Assembly: GCA_027624045.1 (NCBI GenBank)
Contig: JAQBUE010000038.1
Coordinates: forward strand, 1 to 34,064
DNA: 34,064 nt
Reading direction: 5' to 3'
Source: Acidobacteriota bacterium
GTDB taxonomy: Bacteria; Acidobacteriota; Terriglobia; Bryobacterales; UBA6623
Shown here: positions 1-7,129 of the stretch, one piece after another
Numbering within the stretch: the first letter of the stretch is position 1
Layout: each line of letters starts with the position of its first letter
Made by a program: the position numbers and the translations under genes
Notes under the pieces: model-generated
Told to the model about the DNA's origin: nothing
What the model saw: the letters and a program-made list of their open reading frames with translations, nothing else
Databases searched by the model: none

Positions 1-86
1 GGCGCGCCGCTGGCCACCCCGCTGCTTCTCGCCGCCTGAAAACAGGGTATTCTGCCACAGGCTGCTATGCCCCTTACCCTGACTCT

Positions 87-923
87 GTGTGTGTGGTTGA
101 GCCGGGCCGGTCGTTTGAAATCGACTATTTTGGCGCTCGCTATGTGGGCGACAGCTCGAACTTGATCGACAGGATGATCCTCTGCCACGGGGCCTGGGAG
201 TATTCGATACTTTACTTCTTGCGCGATGCCGCGGAGAGTCTCGACCGCGAGGATCTGGTGTTTCTGGATATTGGAGCGAACACGGGCACACACTCGCTCT
301 TCATGGCGCAATACGTCCAAACGGTCCACGCCTTCGATCCCTACCCTCCGGTTCTCGCGCGTTTGGAAGAATCCCTGGCCGCGAGCAACGTGACCAACGT
401 GTTTGCGCATGCGGTGGGCTTGGGGGAGCAAGCCGCGTTGTTGGCTTTCGAGGAGCCGAGCGAGGCGAACATGGCCACGGGTTCGTTCGTGCCCGGGTTC
501 CTGCAGGAGAACTCGGATCGCGGGATGATGCTCAAGATCGTCAACGGCCAGGACTACCTCCAGGAGGCTGGAATCGAGCGTGCAGAGCTAGTCAAGATCG
601 ACACCGAAGGTTTTGAGAAATCCGTATTGAAGGGCTTGCGCGGCTTATTGGAAGTATCGCGGCCGATCGTCGTTATGGAGGTCACCCTCGATGCCGATGT
701 TGAGCAGTTCTTTCAGTCCCGCGAGGAGTTGCTCGCGGTGTTTCCTGAAAATTATGATCTGCTCGTGATTACGGACGAGTCGCACCTGACAGGAGGGTAT
801 CAATTGCGAGACCAACACCTGGCATTCGGCGTAAGAGGGAAGAATAAGCAGTACAACGTCGTTGTTGTTCCGCGGGAGCTAGCGGATCGGATCCCGACGG
901 ACTATCCCGGCGATTCTAAGTAG
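87..923 (+). CDS. FkbM-family SAM-dependent methyltransferase (5' end uncertain)
   Basis: Class I SAM-dependent methyltransferase of the FkbM family, whose members often O-methylate sugars or polyketides; the substrate here is unknown. Visible signatures, numbered from the GTG at 87, are the SAM-binding loop FLDIGANTGTHS (residues 59-70), an acidic strand end AFDPYP (82-87) and the family's second hallmark KIDTEGFE (170-177). The last 80 residues are less conserved. GTG at 87 is the only standard in-frame start in the window, but it has no ribosome binding site and the frame is open to base 3 with protein-like sequence (CYAPYPDS just upstream). The real start may therefore lie outside the window. 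No partner gene is visible: the next rightward gene is far away, and the following kilobase is accessory DNA. Family call is firm; start and substrate are not. Confidence 0.85.
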   Translation: MCVVEPGRSFEIDYFGARYVGDSSNLIDRMILCHGAWEYSILYFLRDAAESLDREDLVFLDIGANTGTHSLFMAQYVQTVHAFDPYPPVLARLEESLAASNVTNVFAHAVGLGEQAALLAFEEPSEANMATGSFVPGFLQENSDRGMMLKIVNGQDYLQEAGIERAELVKIDTEGFEKSVLKGLRGLLEVSRPIVVMEVTLDADVEQFFQSREELLAVFPENYDLLVITDESHLTGGYQLRDQHLAFGVRGKNKQYNVVVVPRELADRIPTDYPGDSK

Positions 924-1067
924 AAGAAACACGCCTTCACTTATGACGAAAGACCGTTCCCGTGTTCATGTCGGCTGGTTCGGTTGAGACTTTGAACTCG
1001 ACGTCGCAGGCTGCTTCGATGAATCAGCCAGCGCGGGACTGCCGCACGTGTGGCCGATAAGAGCCCT

Positions 1068-1457
1068 ATGCGGTGCCTGTGTAGCGGGCTCTTGATTGTG
1101 TTGGTTTTGGCATGTGAGGTGTCGGCCCAACCGAAACCCCTTTCCGGCGAGGCGCCGATGGACAGTGCCGCGATCGGCGGAGTTCGCGGTTTGTCTAATA
1201 GAGAAGGTCTCGCTGGGCTAGCGACGCCGTCACCTCTTCGCTCATCAGCAGTGGCGCAGCAGCGGCACGAAGCATCGCGGTCCCGGATGGCTGCTCGGCG
1301 TTTGCATCTTCGGGAGGTCGGTCGCCTTCATCGTTCGCGCGTGGCGCGGAAGCGGCGCGCAGCCGGCGTGGGAGAGCCAACCGTTGAGGGGGCTTCGAGT
1401 CCGGCTGAGAAATCCAGCGAAAGTAAGCCGCCCTCCTCCATGGCTGTTGGGCGCTGA
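1068..1457 (+). CDS. Possible decayed secreted protein (signal peptide followed by unconvincing sequence)
   Basis: Not recognised. From the ATG at 1068 the first 20 or so residues form a good signal peptide: MRCLCSG, a hydrophobic run LLIVLVLACEV, then an SA/Q cleavage site. After about residue 45 the sequence becomes arginine-rich, low in hydrophobics and without any motif, as expected from out-of-frame GC-rich DNA. The most economical reading is the 5' remnant of a secreted-protein gene cut by the leftward small-gene cassette whose last clear gene stops at 1491. Alternatively there is no gene here and the hydrophobic run is chance, or the leftward strand carries a frameshifted fifth cassette gene across 1195-1441. 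Confidence 0.25.
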   Translation: MRCLCSGLLIVLVLACEVSAQPKPLSGEAPMDSAAIGGVRGLSNREGLAGLATPSPLRSSAVAQQRHEASRSRMAARRLHLREVGRLHRSRVARKRRAAGVGEPTVEGASSPAEKSSESKPPSSMAVGR

Positions 1458-1490
1458 TCGGCCCGTCTTGGCGCCGCCCAGCGGGCGAGG

Positions 1491-1598
1491 TCAGCGCATG
1501 GCGAGCCAATACCCGAGCAGGAAGGCAATGCTGGAAGCGCCGCCAAGCCCCAACGCGCCGGCAATGTAGAAGGGATGGGATGGGCGGATTTGTATCAT
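1491..1598 (-). CDS. 35-residue single-span membrane protein, last clear gene of the small cassette
   Basis: A 35-residue protein beginning MIQIRPSHPFYIAG, with one hydrophobic span over roughly residues 10-33 (IAGALGLGGASSIAFLLGYWLA) and a short, positively charged end. The start is set by translational coupling: its ATG shares an ATGA with the stop of the upstream gene (1595-1598). The same ATGA arrangement links the two genes before it, so these are probably read as one message. Size and topology would suit a small phage holin or spanin-like component, but no sequence motif proves it. Function unknown; that it is coding is supported mainly by the coupling and by the clean membrane span. 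Confidence 0.5.
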   Translation of the reverse strand: MIQIRPSHPFYIAGALGLGGASSIAFLLGYWLAMR

Positions 1599-1792
1599 GG
1601 CCGTTGACCGACGCTGTCGGTGAGTGGCTTTGGTTCGGGGTACTCCCTGAGGCGCCGCAGCGCAGCTTCCGTATCGGCCGGGCCAAGGACCGAGTCGCTG
1701 CTGTCTGCTCCTGATGAATCCGCCTTTGATCGCCACAGCTGTTTGATGCGCAGGAGCGAGTGGACGAGTTTGTCGACACTGCCCGCGATCAT
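1595..1792 (-). CDS. 65-residue hypothetical protein, third gene of the small cassette
   Basis: Not recognised. A 65-residue protein starting MIAGSVDKLVHSLLRIKQLW, with an amphipathic N-terminal half, a serine/aspartate-rich middle (SSGADSSDS near residues 27-33) and a charged segment TEAALRRLREYPEPKP toward the end. There is no signal peptide or membrane span. Its ATG overlaps the stop of the preceding gene by four bases (1789-1792) and its own stop overlaps the next start in the same way (1595-1598). This tight ATGA chain on the leftward strand is the main evidence that it is a real gene. Small hydrophilic proteins in such chains are typical of phage or phage-derived modules; that link is inferred. 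Confidence 0.5.
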   Translation of the reverse strand: MIAGSVDKLVHSLLRIKQLWRSKADSSGADSSDSVLGPADTEAALRRLREYPEPKPLTDSVGQRP

Positions 1793-2001
1793 GCGCGGGC
1801 CCGCTTCTGTTCTGTAAGCAGGTCGAAGGACTGCCTATCGAGTTCAGCCAACTCGGTGAGTTTGATTTTTGGCAGCGCCTTCTTAAGCACTTCTACTTTC
1901 TGTTGACGGTAGTGGACGTCGCTGATTTCGCCTGACTGAAGGCGTCGGCTTAACTCGCCCTTGTGACGTTCATATTGAAGTAGAGCCGCGGATTTTCTCA
2001 T
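1789..2001 (-). CDS. 70-residue helical hypothetical protein, second gene of the small cassette
   Basis: A 70-residue, highly charged and probably all-helical protein: MRKSAALLQYERHKGELSRR, then LQSGEISDVHYRQQKVEVLKK. The pattern of a short helix, a G-E-I turn and a second helix loosely resembles SHOCT-type modules (small C-terminal oligomerisation domains), but I would not assign it. The ATG at 2001 is preferred over the GTG at 2013 because an AGGTGA ribosome binding site lies nine bases upstream of the ATG and partly overlaps the GTG. Its stop is joined by ATGA to the next gene. It follows the 110-residue gene at 2075-2407 by 73 bases on the same strand. Confidence 0.6.
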   Translation of the reverse strand: MRKSAALLQYERHKGELSRRLQSGEISDVHYRQQKVEVLKKALPKIKLTELAELDRQSFDLLTEQKRARA

Positions 2002-2074
2002 GCTGATAGTCACCTGTCTTGCCGCCGGCGATTACACCCGGGGGACGTCATGGCTGGGCTGTCCGTTCGCGGGA

Positions 2075-2407
2075 TTACTGTACCCGGCTATCGCAACGTT
2101 GGCGGACCAGCCATCCTTTATTGGCGGCGGATACACGGTTCTGGAAACGCTTGGATACAGGAACTCTCTTGAGCACCTGCGTGCGGATACGCTCCGCGTT
2201 CCAGTCGATAGCCTCGCAGCAAAAGTTGAAACTGAGCTCACCCACGTCCCCTTCACGGATCCAACAAAGGGCATCGGCCCGATTCGCGGAAGAACCCGTC
2301 AGCAGATCATGAAAGGCTTGTTCCAAGAGGGCGACCGCCAATCGCCGCTCGCCGGAGTTTGCGGAGGGTTGCGTGGGCCCTGATGTGTTGTTTGTAAGTA
2401 GTTCCAT
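2075..2407 (-). CDS. 110-residue conserved hypothetical protein with WI-x-D / LSF-x-CCEA motif; first gene of the small cassette
   Basis: The sequence carries a recognisable but uncharacterised pattern: a helix RRLAVALLEQAFHDLL (about residues 21-36), then an alanine/arginine stretch, ALCWIREGD, a serine-phenylalanine turn LSFNFCCEAI and a final helix with IRTQVL. From memory, small proteins with this order (helix, WI plus acidic residue, FSF-x-x-x-CEAL, then an IR-containing helix) are scattered through bacterial chromosomes and phage genomes without assigned function. The motif hints at a small DNA-binding or regulatory fold. I take the ATG at 2407 rather than the GTG at 2464: neither has a strong ribosome binding site, but the conserved part begins soon after the ATG. 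It heads the leftward cassette. Coding status is fairly sure, function unknown. Confidence 0.6.
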   Translation of the reverse strand: MELLTNNTSGPTQPSANSGERRLAVALLEQAFHDLLTGSSANRADALCWIREGDVGELSFNFCCEAIDWNAERIRTQVLKRVPVSKRFQNRVSAANKGWLVRQRCDSRVQ

Positions 2408-2779
2408 AACAGTTGATTGAGAATGCCACACGGGATACCGACTCGTAAATGGATCAGCGGACACATTTCAAATCACACGAAACTGTGGCTCATCGGTTCT
2501 AGGTATTGGTACGACTGTTTATCCGTCCTGCGTCAGTTGGCGAGGTCTCGCGTCAAAGTGCGAGGCAGTGAAAGGTAGACAAAACCGGCAAAACATCGAT
2601 GGTTTATGCCGGTGTGGTACTAAGGTTCTCTTGCTGAATAGGAAAGAAGGGCGGCCGGCCTGTGGTACCTGCGTACGGTGTCGTTGTAAGGCCGCCCGCG
2701 CCAAAAACGGCCGTTGCGGGAACGGAAACAATGGCCTCGCAGGGCGTCGAGACCCCGCAGGCTGCGATATTCTGAGGTC
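2408..2779. other. Gene-free stretch with two strong inverted repeats
   Basis: No convincing gene in 372 bases between the leftward cassette and the copper-binding lipoprotein. It holds two inverted repeats. The first is ACCGGCA-AAAC (2584-2594), loop ATCGATG, GTTT-A-TGCCGGT (2602-2613), an 11-pair hairpin with one bulged base. The second is GGGCGGCC at 2649-2656 paired with GGCCGCCC at 2690-2697, enclosing 33 bases. Divergent promoters for the cassette and for the rightward lipoprotein gene must lie here or nearby, but I cannot place them. Short open frames on both strands (cysteine-rich on the plus strand) lack support. Confidence 0.5.
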
Positions 2780-3181
2780 ATGTCAAGTTTTCATAGCGTT
2801 GTCAGCGAATCTTTTTCCCGTAAGGCGGCTGTTTCGTTGCTGCTGCTACTGATGTTGTCCCTGACCCTCTGCGGCGGCGCGGCGGAACCGGAAGCAGAGG
2901 AGACGGCCGAAGAGACGCCGGCTTCCTCCGCCCCCATGGGGCAGGTTGAGAAGTACGTTATCAAGGGCCGTGTCGTCGGGCTTAACGCAGAAGAAAAGAC
3001 GGCGGTGATCGAGCACGAAGAGATTGTCGGCTGGATGTCGGCGATGACGATGGGTTTCCCGATTCGTGACGACGCCGACTGGCAGAAGCTCAAGGTCGGT
3101 TCACAGATCGAGGGTACGGTGTTTGCTTCGGATGACGGCTTCTATGTGGGAGAGATCAAGGTGGCGGCGGGTTCTGAGTAG
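2780..3181 (+). CDS. CusF-like copper-binding lipoprotein
   Basis: A 133-residue exported metal-binding protein. Residues 15-30 are a leucine-rich signal ending LSLTLC, so Cys31 is a likely lipoprotein anchor. An acidic/alanine linker follows (AEPEAEETAEE), then a CusF-type small beta-barrel from about residue 57. The diagnostic segment HEEIVGWMSAMTM supplies His79, Trp85 and the methionines Met86, Met89 and Met91. In CusF one His, two Met and a Trp hold Cu(I) or Ag(I). The same barrel often sits near SCO/SenC or copper-efflux genes, but none is visible here. The ATG at 2780 is preferred to an upstream TTG at 2714 because the signal peptide starts right after it; a GAGG lies only two bases before the ATG. 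The gene stands alone. Role inferred: periplasmic copper buffering or delivery. Confidence 0.8.
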   Translation: MSSFHSVVSESFSRKAAVSLLLLLMLSLTLCGGAAEPEAEETAEETPASSAPMGQVEKYVIKGRVVGLNAEEKTAVIEHEEIVGWMSAMTMGFPIRDDADWQKLKVGSQIEGTVFASDDGFYVGEIKVAAGSE

Positions 3182-3310
3182 AGTGCCTTTTCCGATTCGG
3201 TCACCGCTGGGCGTTGGTTTTCTTACCGCATTCTCTGGCCTTGCTGGGGCTGCCTGGGGCTGATTCTCGGATACGATCGTAGTTCCACCCGAAGCGACAG
3301 CTTCAGGGGA

Positions 3311-3329
3311 ATATCATAATTGATATAAT
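3311..3329 (+). promoter_or_regulatory. Probable autoregulatory operator and -10 box of higBA
   Basis: A perfect inverted repeat ATATCA-taat-TGATAT occupies 3311-3326 and overlaps a consensus TATAAT at 3324-3329, ten bases before the higB start. No good -35 is seen; TTCAGG at 3302-3307 is a weak candidate. HigA-type antitoxins normally repress their own promoter through such palindromes, so this is the likely HigA (or HigBA) binding site. Confidence 0.6.
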
Positions 3330-3339
3330 GTGAGCGAGC

Positions 3340-3729
3340 ATGTCTACAGCAGCCGTTCGACTCTACCTCGGCGAGGCCGGGCATGTACCTGTTCTGGAAT
3401 GGCTTAGGGATCTTCGAAAGACAGACCGCAAGGCCTATGCGAAATGCGTTGCCAGAATCCAGCGGTTGGCGGCGCTCGGGCACGAGTTGCGGCGCCCTGA
3501 GGCCGATTACCTGAGGGATGGAATCTATGAACTGCGAGTCCGAAGAGGGCGACTGAACTATCGCATGCTTTACTTTTTTCACGGGCGAGGGGTGGTCGTC
3601 TTGGCTCATGCGACCACCAAGGAAGCGGAAGTACCCGTCGCGGAGATCGAACGCGCGATTGAACGCAAGCGACTGTACGAGCAGGACGCAGCCCGGCATA
3701 CCTATCAGGAGGACATCATCGATGCGTAA
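3340..3729 (+). CDS. higB: HigB-type toxin (RelE/ParE superfamily, phage Gp49-like)
   Basis: A 129-residue toxin of the HigB branch of the RelE/ParE superfamily. Such proteins are ribosome-dependent mRNA endonucleases that slow growth when the antitoxin is lost. Seen directly: VLEWLRDLRKTDRKAYAKC near the N-terminus (the family's V-x-x-F/W-L helix), the substrate-facing strand DGIYELRVRRGRLNYRMLYFF, and the C-terminal tail with TKEAEVPVAEIERAIERKRLYE, matching the family's KT-x-x-x-P-x-x-E-I-x-x-A ending. Toxin comes before antitoxin, the usual higBA order, and the genes overlap by eight bases. A palindrome overlapping the -10 box lies just upstream. All expected family segments are present, so it is probably functional. 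Confidence 0.87.
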   Translation: MSTAAVRLYLGEAGHVPVLEWLRDLRKTDRKAYAKCVARIQRLAALGHELRRPEADYLRDGIYELRVRRGRLNYRMLYFFHGRGVVVLAHATTKEAEVPVAEIERAIERKRLYEQDAARHTYQEDIIDA

Positions 3730-4036
3730 GACGAAGGATGCGTTGAAGATTCTCGACTGCTTGACAGGTGAGGATCAGGGATTGAGACAGTTGATCGAGG
3801 AGGAAGCGATCAATGCCGAGGTAGCACAACTGATCTATGATGCCCGCACCAAGGCTGGACTGACTCAGCAACAGCTTGCCGGCCTGGTGGGAACTAAACA
3901 GCCCAACATCGCTCGTCTCGAACATGCCGACTACGGCGGCCACTCGTTGACGATGCTGCAGCGCATCGCCAAGGCTTTGAATCAGCGCCTGGAAATCAAC
4001 TTCCGTCCGCTGGTGACCCACCGGAAGGTAAGCTGA
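3722..4036 (+). CDS. higA: HigA-type antitoxin, XRE-family helix-turn-helix
   Basis: A 104-residue antitoxin and DNA-binding regulator that pairs with the toxin gene just upstream. A Cro/C1-type helix-turn-helix is clear at residues 46-67 (GLTQQQLAGLVGTKQPNIAR followed by LE). The first 40 residues, acidic and helical, probably mask the toxin. The start at 3722 is fixed by an AGGAGG ribosome binding site at 3707-3712, nine bases upstream, inside the toxin reading frame. The ATG lies five bases before the toxin's stop codon, so translation is coupled. By analogy with the family it represses the higBA promoter through the palindrome at 3311-3326. Confidence 0.87.
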   Translation: MRKTKDALKILDCLTGEDQGLRQLIEEEAINAEVAQLIYDARTKAGLTQQQLAGLVGTKQPNIARLEHADYGGHSLTMLQRIAKALNQRLEINFRPLVTHRKVS

Positions 4037-4150
4037 TCGACTGTCCTGGTACCTGCGGCGCCAGGGCGCAGCCTGCTTTGGGGCAATGGAAGCGGCAAGG
4101 GCTGATCTCGCTATAGTCATAGGAAGTCTCTCGGAACGACTGTTGTCACT

Positions 4151-6592
4151 ATGGAAAAGCAATACAACCCGCAGGAAATCGAAGCCCGCTGGCAAAGAGA
4201 ATGGGATGAGGCGAATCTGTTCCAGACTGATCTGGACACGACTCGCCCCAAATACTACGTCCTCGAAATGTTGCCCTACCCCAGCGGCACGCTGCACATG
4301 GGGCACATGCGTAACTACTCGATCGGCGATGCCCTGGCTCGCTACAAGGGGATGCGCGGCTTCCGGGTGCTGCACCCGATGGGTTGGGACTCGTTCGGGT
4401 TGCCGGCCGAGAACGCCGCCATTAAGAATAATCGCGACCCTGGCGAGTGGACGCGCGCCAACATCGCCGCCATGAAAGACCAGCTTCGGCGCTTCGGTTT
4501 CAGCTATGACTGGGACACGGAAGTTTCCAGTTGCGAGCCGGAATATTACCGCTGGAACCAGTGGCTCTTTCTGAAGATGTACGAGCGCGATCTCGCCTAC
4601 CGCAAGAAGGCGCAGGTGAACTGGTGCCCGGAGTGCAGTACGGTTCTGGCGAACGAGCAGGTCGTTGACGGTCGCTGCTGGCGTCACGAAGACACCGAGG
4701 TCGAGCAGCGCAGCCTACGGCAGTGGTTCCTACGAACGACGGCGTACGCGCAGCAGCTTCTCGACGATCACGAGGAAATCGAGGCTGGCTGGCCCGAGCG
4801 CGTCATCAGCATGCAGAAGCATTGGATTGGGCGCTCGACGGGCACGGAGGTAGACTTCAAGCTAGACGGTTCTGATGAGAAGGTAACTGTCTTTACAACG
4901 CGCGTTGACACGATCTTCGGGGCGACGTGTCTGATCCTCGCACCGCAGCACGCCTGGGTTGAGAAATTTGGTCTGGCCGCGCGGGCGCAACCGCTGATCG
5001 AGTCTGTCGCGCGCCGCGACCCGGCGGATGTCGAAAAACTCGGCATCGATACAGGTCGCTTCGTCGTCAACCCGTATAGCGGCGGGAAGATGCCGATCTG
5101 GATTGGCAACTTCGTGCTGCTGGCTTACGGCACGGGCGCTATCATGGCTGTGCCGGCGCATGACCAGCGCGACTTCGAGTTCTGCCGCAAGTACGGGATT
5201 CCAGTGCGTGCGGTGATTCGTGCGGTGGACGGCGAGCTTGCCGACGAGGCCGCGATGGTTGAGGCGTTCTCGATTTACGGCGTGGCTGAAAACTCCGGGG
5301 CCTTCAGCGGGATGCCAAGCTCCGAAGCGATTGACGCCATGAACGCGCATGGAGAAGCGGAGGGATTCGCGAAGGCCGCCATCACGTACCGCTTGAGGGA
5401 CTGGGGCATTTCGCGGCAGCGCTACTGGGGCACGCCGATTCCGATGATTCATTGCGAGGCGTGCGGTGTAGTGCCTGTGCCTGAGAAGGATCTGCCCGTC
5501 GTCCTGCCGGCCAACGTGAAGCTGACGGGTACGGGCGAATCGCCGTTGAAGCAGGTTCCCGAGTTTGCGAACGTTGAGTGCCCCCAGTGCGCCGGGCCCG
5601 CGCAGCGCGAGTGCGACACGATGGATACGTTTATCGATTCATCGTGGTATTTCTACCGCTACTGCGATCCGAAGAACGACAAGGCTCCGTTCGATACAAA
5701 GAAGGTAGCCGGGTGGTTCCCGATTGACCAATACATCGGCGGCGTTGAACATGCGGTCTTGCATCTGATCTATGCGCGCTTTTTCACGAAGATGATGCGC
5801 GACCTGGGTTTGATCACCTGGAACGAGCCCGCCAAACGCTTGTTCACGCAGGGCATGGTGATTCGCGACGGCGCGAAGATGTCGAAGAGCAAGGGCAACG
5901 TGATCAGCGCCGATGACTTTCTCAAAGTTCACGGCGCGGACGTGGCGCGTGTCTTCTCGCTTTTCGCCGCGCCGCCCGAGAAAGATCTTGACTGGAACGA
6001 TGCCGGCGTCGAGGGTATGCAGCGCTTCTTGACGCGTCTGTATCGCTTTGCCACGAAGCATGCGGCTGAGGGAGTGGGCGAATCGGCCGAGCCCGTGACG
6101 GACTCTGATCGTGCCCTGCTGCGCAAACTGCACCAGACGATCCACAAGATTACTGACGACTTCGACTCGCGCTGGCATTTCAATACGTCGTTAGCGGCCT
6201 TGATGGAGCTGACCAATGATCTCTATGCGCAGGAGGCCAATCTGAGCGCAGGCGTATTGCGCGACATCGTGACGAAGACAGTTTTGCTGATGGGGCCGTT
6301 TGCGCCGCACTTGGCGGACGAGCTTTGGCGCGAACTGGGCAACGACGGTTTCGTCCTGAAACAGGGGTGGCCCGAAGTTGACGCCGCACTGGCCCACGAC
6401 GATCAGATCGAAATCCCTGTGCAGGTCAACGGTAAGCTGCGCTCACGGCTGTCGGTCGCGCGCGGAACCGCTCGTGAGGAAGTGGAACGCCTTGCGAAAG
6501 AGGATTCCAAGGTTGGGCCGCACTTGGCAGGGAAGACGATCCGCAAGGTGGTCGTGGTCCCCGACAAGATGGTGAATATTGTCGCGAACTAG
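4151..6592 (+). CDS. leuS: Leucyl-tRNA synthetase
   Basis: Cytoplasmic class I aminoacyl-tRNA synthetase that charges tRNA-Leu with leucine. The 813-residue length fits the bacterial type. ATP-binding signatures are HMGH (residues 49-52, the HIGH motif) and KMSKS (576-580). A zinc-type knuckle begins CPEC at 159. The CP1 editing domain that hydrolyses mischarged tRNA shows TTRVDTIFGATCL and the YGTGAIMAVPAHDQRD block. A second knuckle, HCEACG with later CPQC, lies before the catalytic DTMDTFIDSSWYFYRY. The C-terminal anticodon domain ends with IRKVVVVPDKMVNIV. No strong ribosome binding site precedes the ATG; TATAGT at 4112-4117 is a possible -10. The acetyltransferase gene begins only 12 bases after its stop. 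Sequence looks intact. Confidence 0.98.
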   Translation: MEKQYNPQEIEARWQREWDEANLFQTDLDTTRPKYYVLEMLPYPSGTLHMGHMRNYSIGDALARYKGMRGFRVLHPMGWDSFGLPAENAAIKNNRDPGEWTRANIAAMKDQLRRFGFSYDWDTEVSSCEPEYYRWNQWLFLKMYERDLAYRKKAQVNWCPECSTVLANEQVVDGRCWRHEDTEVEQRSLRQWFLRTTAYAQQLLDDHEEIEAGWPERVISMQKHWIGRSTGTEVDFKLDGSDEKVTVFTTRVDTIFGATCLILAPQHAWVEKFGLAARAQPLIESVARRDPADVEKLGIDTGRFVVNPYSGGKMPIWIGNFVLLAYGTGAIMAVPAHDQRDFEFCRKYGIPVRAVIRAVDGELADEAAMVEAFSIYGVAENSGAFSGMPSSEAIDAMNAHGEAEGFAKAAITYRLRDWGISRQRYWGTPIPMIHCEACGVVPVPEKDLPVVLPANVKLTGTGESPLKQVPEFANVECPQCAGPAQRECDTMDTFIDSSWYFYRYCDPKNDKAPFDTKKVAGWFPIDQYIGGVEHAVLHLIYARFFTKMMRDLGLITWNEPAKRLFTQGMVIRDGAKMSKSKGNVISADDFLKVHGADVARVFSLFAAPPEKDLDWNDAGVEGMQRFLTRLYRFATKHAAEGVGESAEPVTDSDRALLRKLHQTIHKITDDFDSRWHFNTSLAALMELTNDLYAQEANLSAGVLRDIVTKTVLLMGPFAPHLADELWRELGNDGFVLKQGWPEVDAALAHDDQIEIPVQVNGKLRSRLSVARGTAREEVERLAKEDSKVGPHLAGKTIRKVVVVPDKMVNIVAN

Positions 6593-6604
6593 ACTGACGC
6601 CTGT

Positions 6605-7072
6605 ATGCCGTTAACCTTCCGCTTGGCGCGACCTGACGAGCATGCTCATCTCAAGAGGATGATCATCGACACGTTCGAGCCCATCACGTGGTCGAAACCG
6701 GCGGACGGGCGGTTCGGTCTGATGAACGGTCTCGACTGGCGAGACCGCTGGAATCTGCGGCTCGAAAAGGTTTTCGCCCACCAGATCATCCTCGTCGGTG
6801 AACTCGACGGGAAAGTCGCCGCCTGCGCGACGGGAACCTACGAGGAGCCCACGGCGATGGGCTTTGTCGACATCCTTTCGGTCGGCCAGACTTTTCAGGG
6901 GCAGGGGCTGGGCCGCGAAATGCTCCGCGGAATGATTGAGCACTTCAAATCGCTTGGCGGTGCGTATGTCCACCTGGACTGCCTGACAACGAACGAGGTC
7001 GCGAATAACCTTTACAAGGCCGAGGGGTTCGAAGAAGCAATGCGGTCTGTCCGTTGGATGAAGAAACTCTAA
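6605..7072 (+). CDS. GNAT-family N-acetyltransferase
   Basis: A 155-residue acetyltransferase of the GCN5-related (GNAT) fold, which moves an acetyl group from acetyl-CoA to an amine. The CoA pyrophosphate loop is Q98-G-Q-G101-L-G103 in TFQGQGLGREML, after the beta-4 strand GFVDILSVG. The C-terminal motif LDCLTTNEVANNLYKAEGF matches the usual asparagine-plus-tyrosine helix that places CoA and the general acid. The gene starts 12 bases after leuS and is probably co-transcribed with it. The N-terminal third (TWSKPADGRF, DWRDRW) is not typical of ribosomal-protein acetyltransferases, so the substrate cannot be named. Confidence 0.87.
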   Translation: MPLTFRLARPDEHAHLKRMIIDTFEPITWSKPADGRFGLMNGLDWRDRWNLRLEKVFAHQIILVGELDGKVAACATGTYEEPTAMGFVDILSVGQTFQGQGLGREMLRGMIEHFKSLGGAYVHLDCLTTNEVANNLYKAEGFEEAMRSVRWMKKL

Positions 7073-7089
7073 TACGGGGCACGAATCTT

Positions 7090-7118
7090 TTGCACCTGTG
7101 GCCCCGGCGCTCTACAAT
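7090..7118 (+). promoter_or_regulatory. Sigma-70-type promoter for the HEAT-like gene
   Basis: TTGCAC at 7090-7095 and TACAAT at 7113-7118 are separated by exactly 17 bases, close to consensus. Initiation would fall near 7125, about five bases before the ATG at 7130, giving an almost leaderless message. Confidence 0.65.
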
Positions 7119-7129
7119 CAATAGAAGTT

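Noticed and set aside
2000..2383. 127-codon plus-strand frame across the small cassette
   Set aside because: The opposite strand has the recognisable WI / LSF-x-CCEA protein and ATGA-coupled genes; this frame has no motif.
2568..2852. Cysteine-rich plus-strand frame resembling a zinc knuckle
   Set aside because: Starts at GTG with a GAGG only two bases away, lies across the hairpins, and overlaps the lipoprotein start. Cysteine spacing fits no family I know.
4044..4066. CCTGG...CCAGG hairpin after higA as a terminator
   Set aside because: Short imperfect stem and no T-tract follows.
3716..4687. 323-codon leftward frame
   Set aside because: Shadow of higA and the start of leuS, both well supported.
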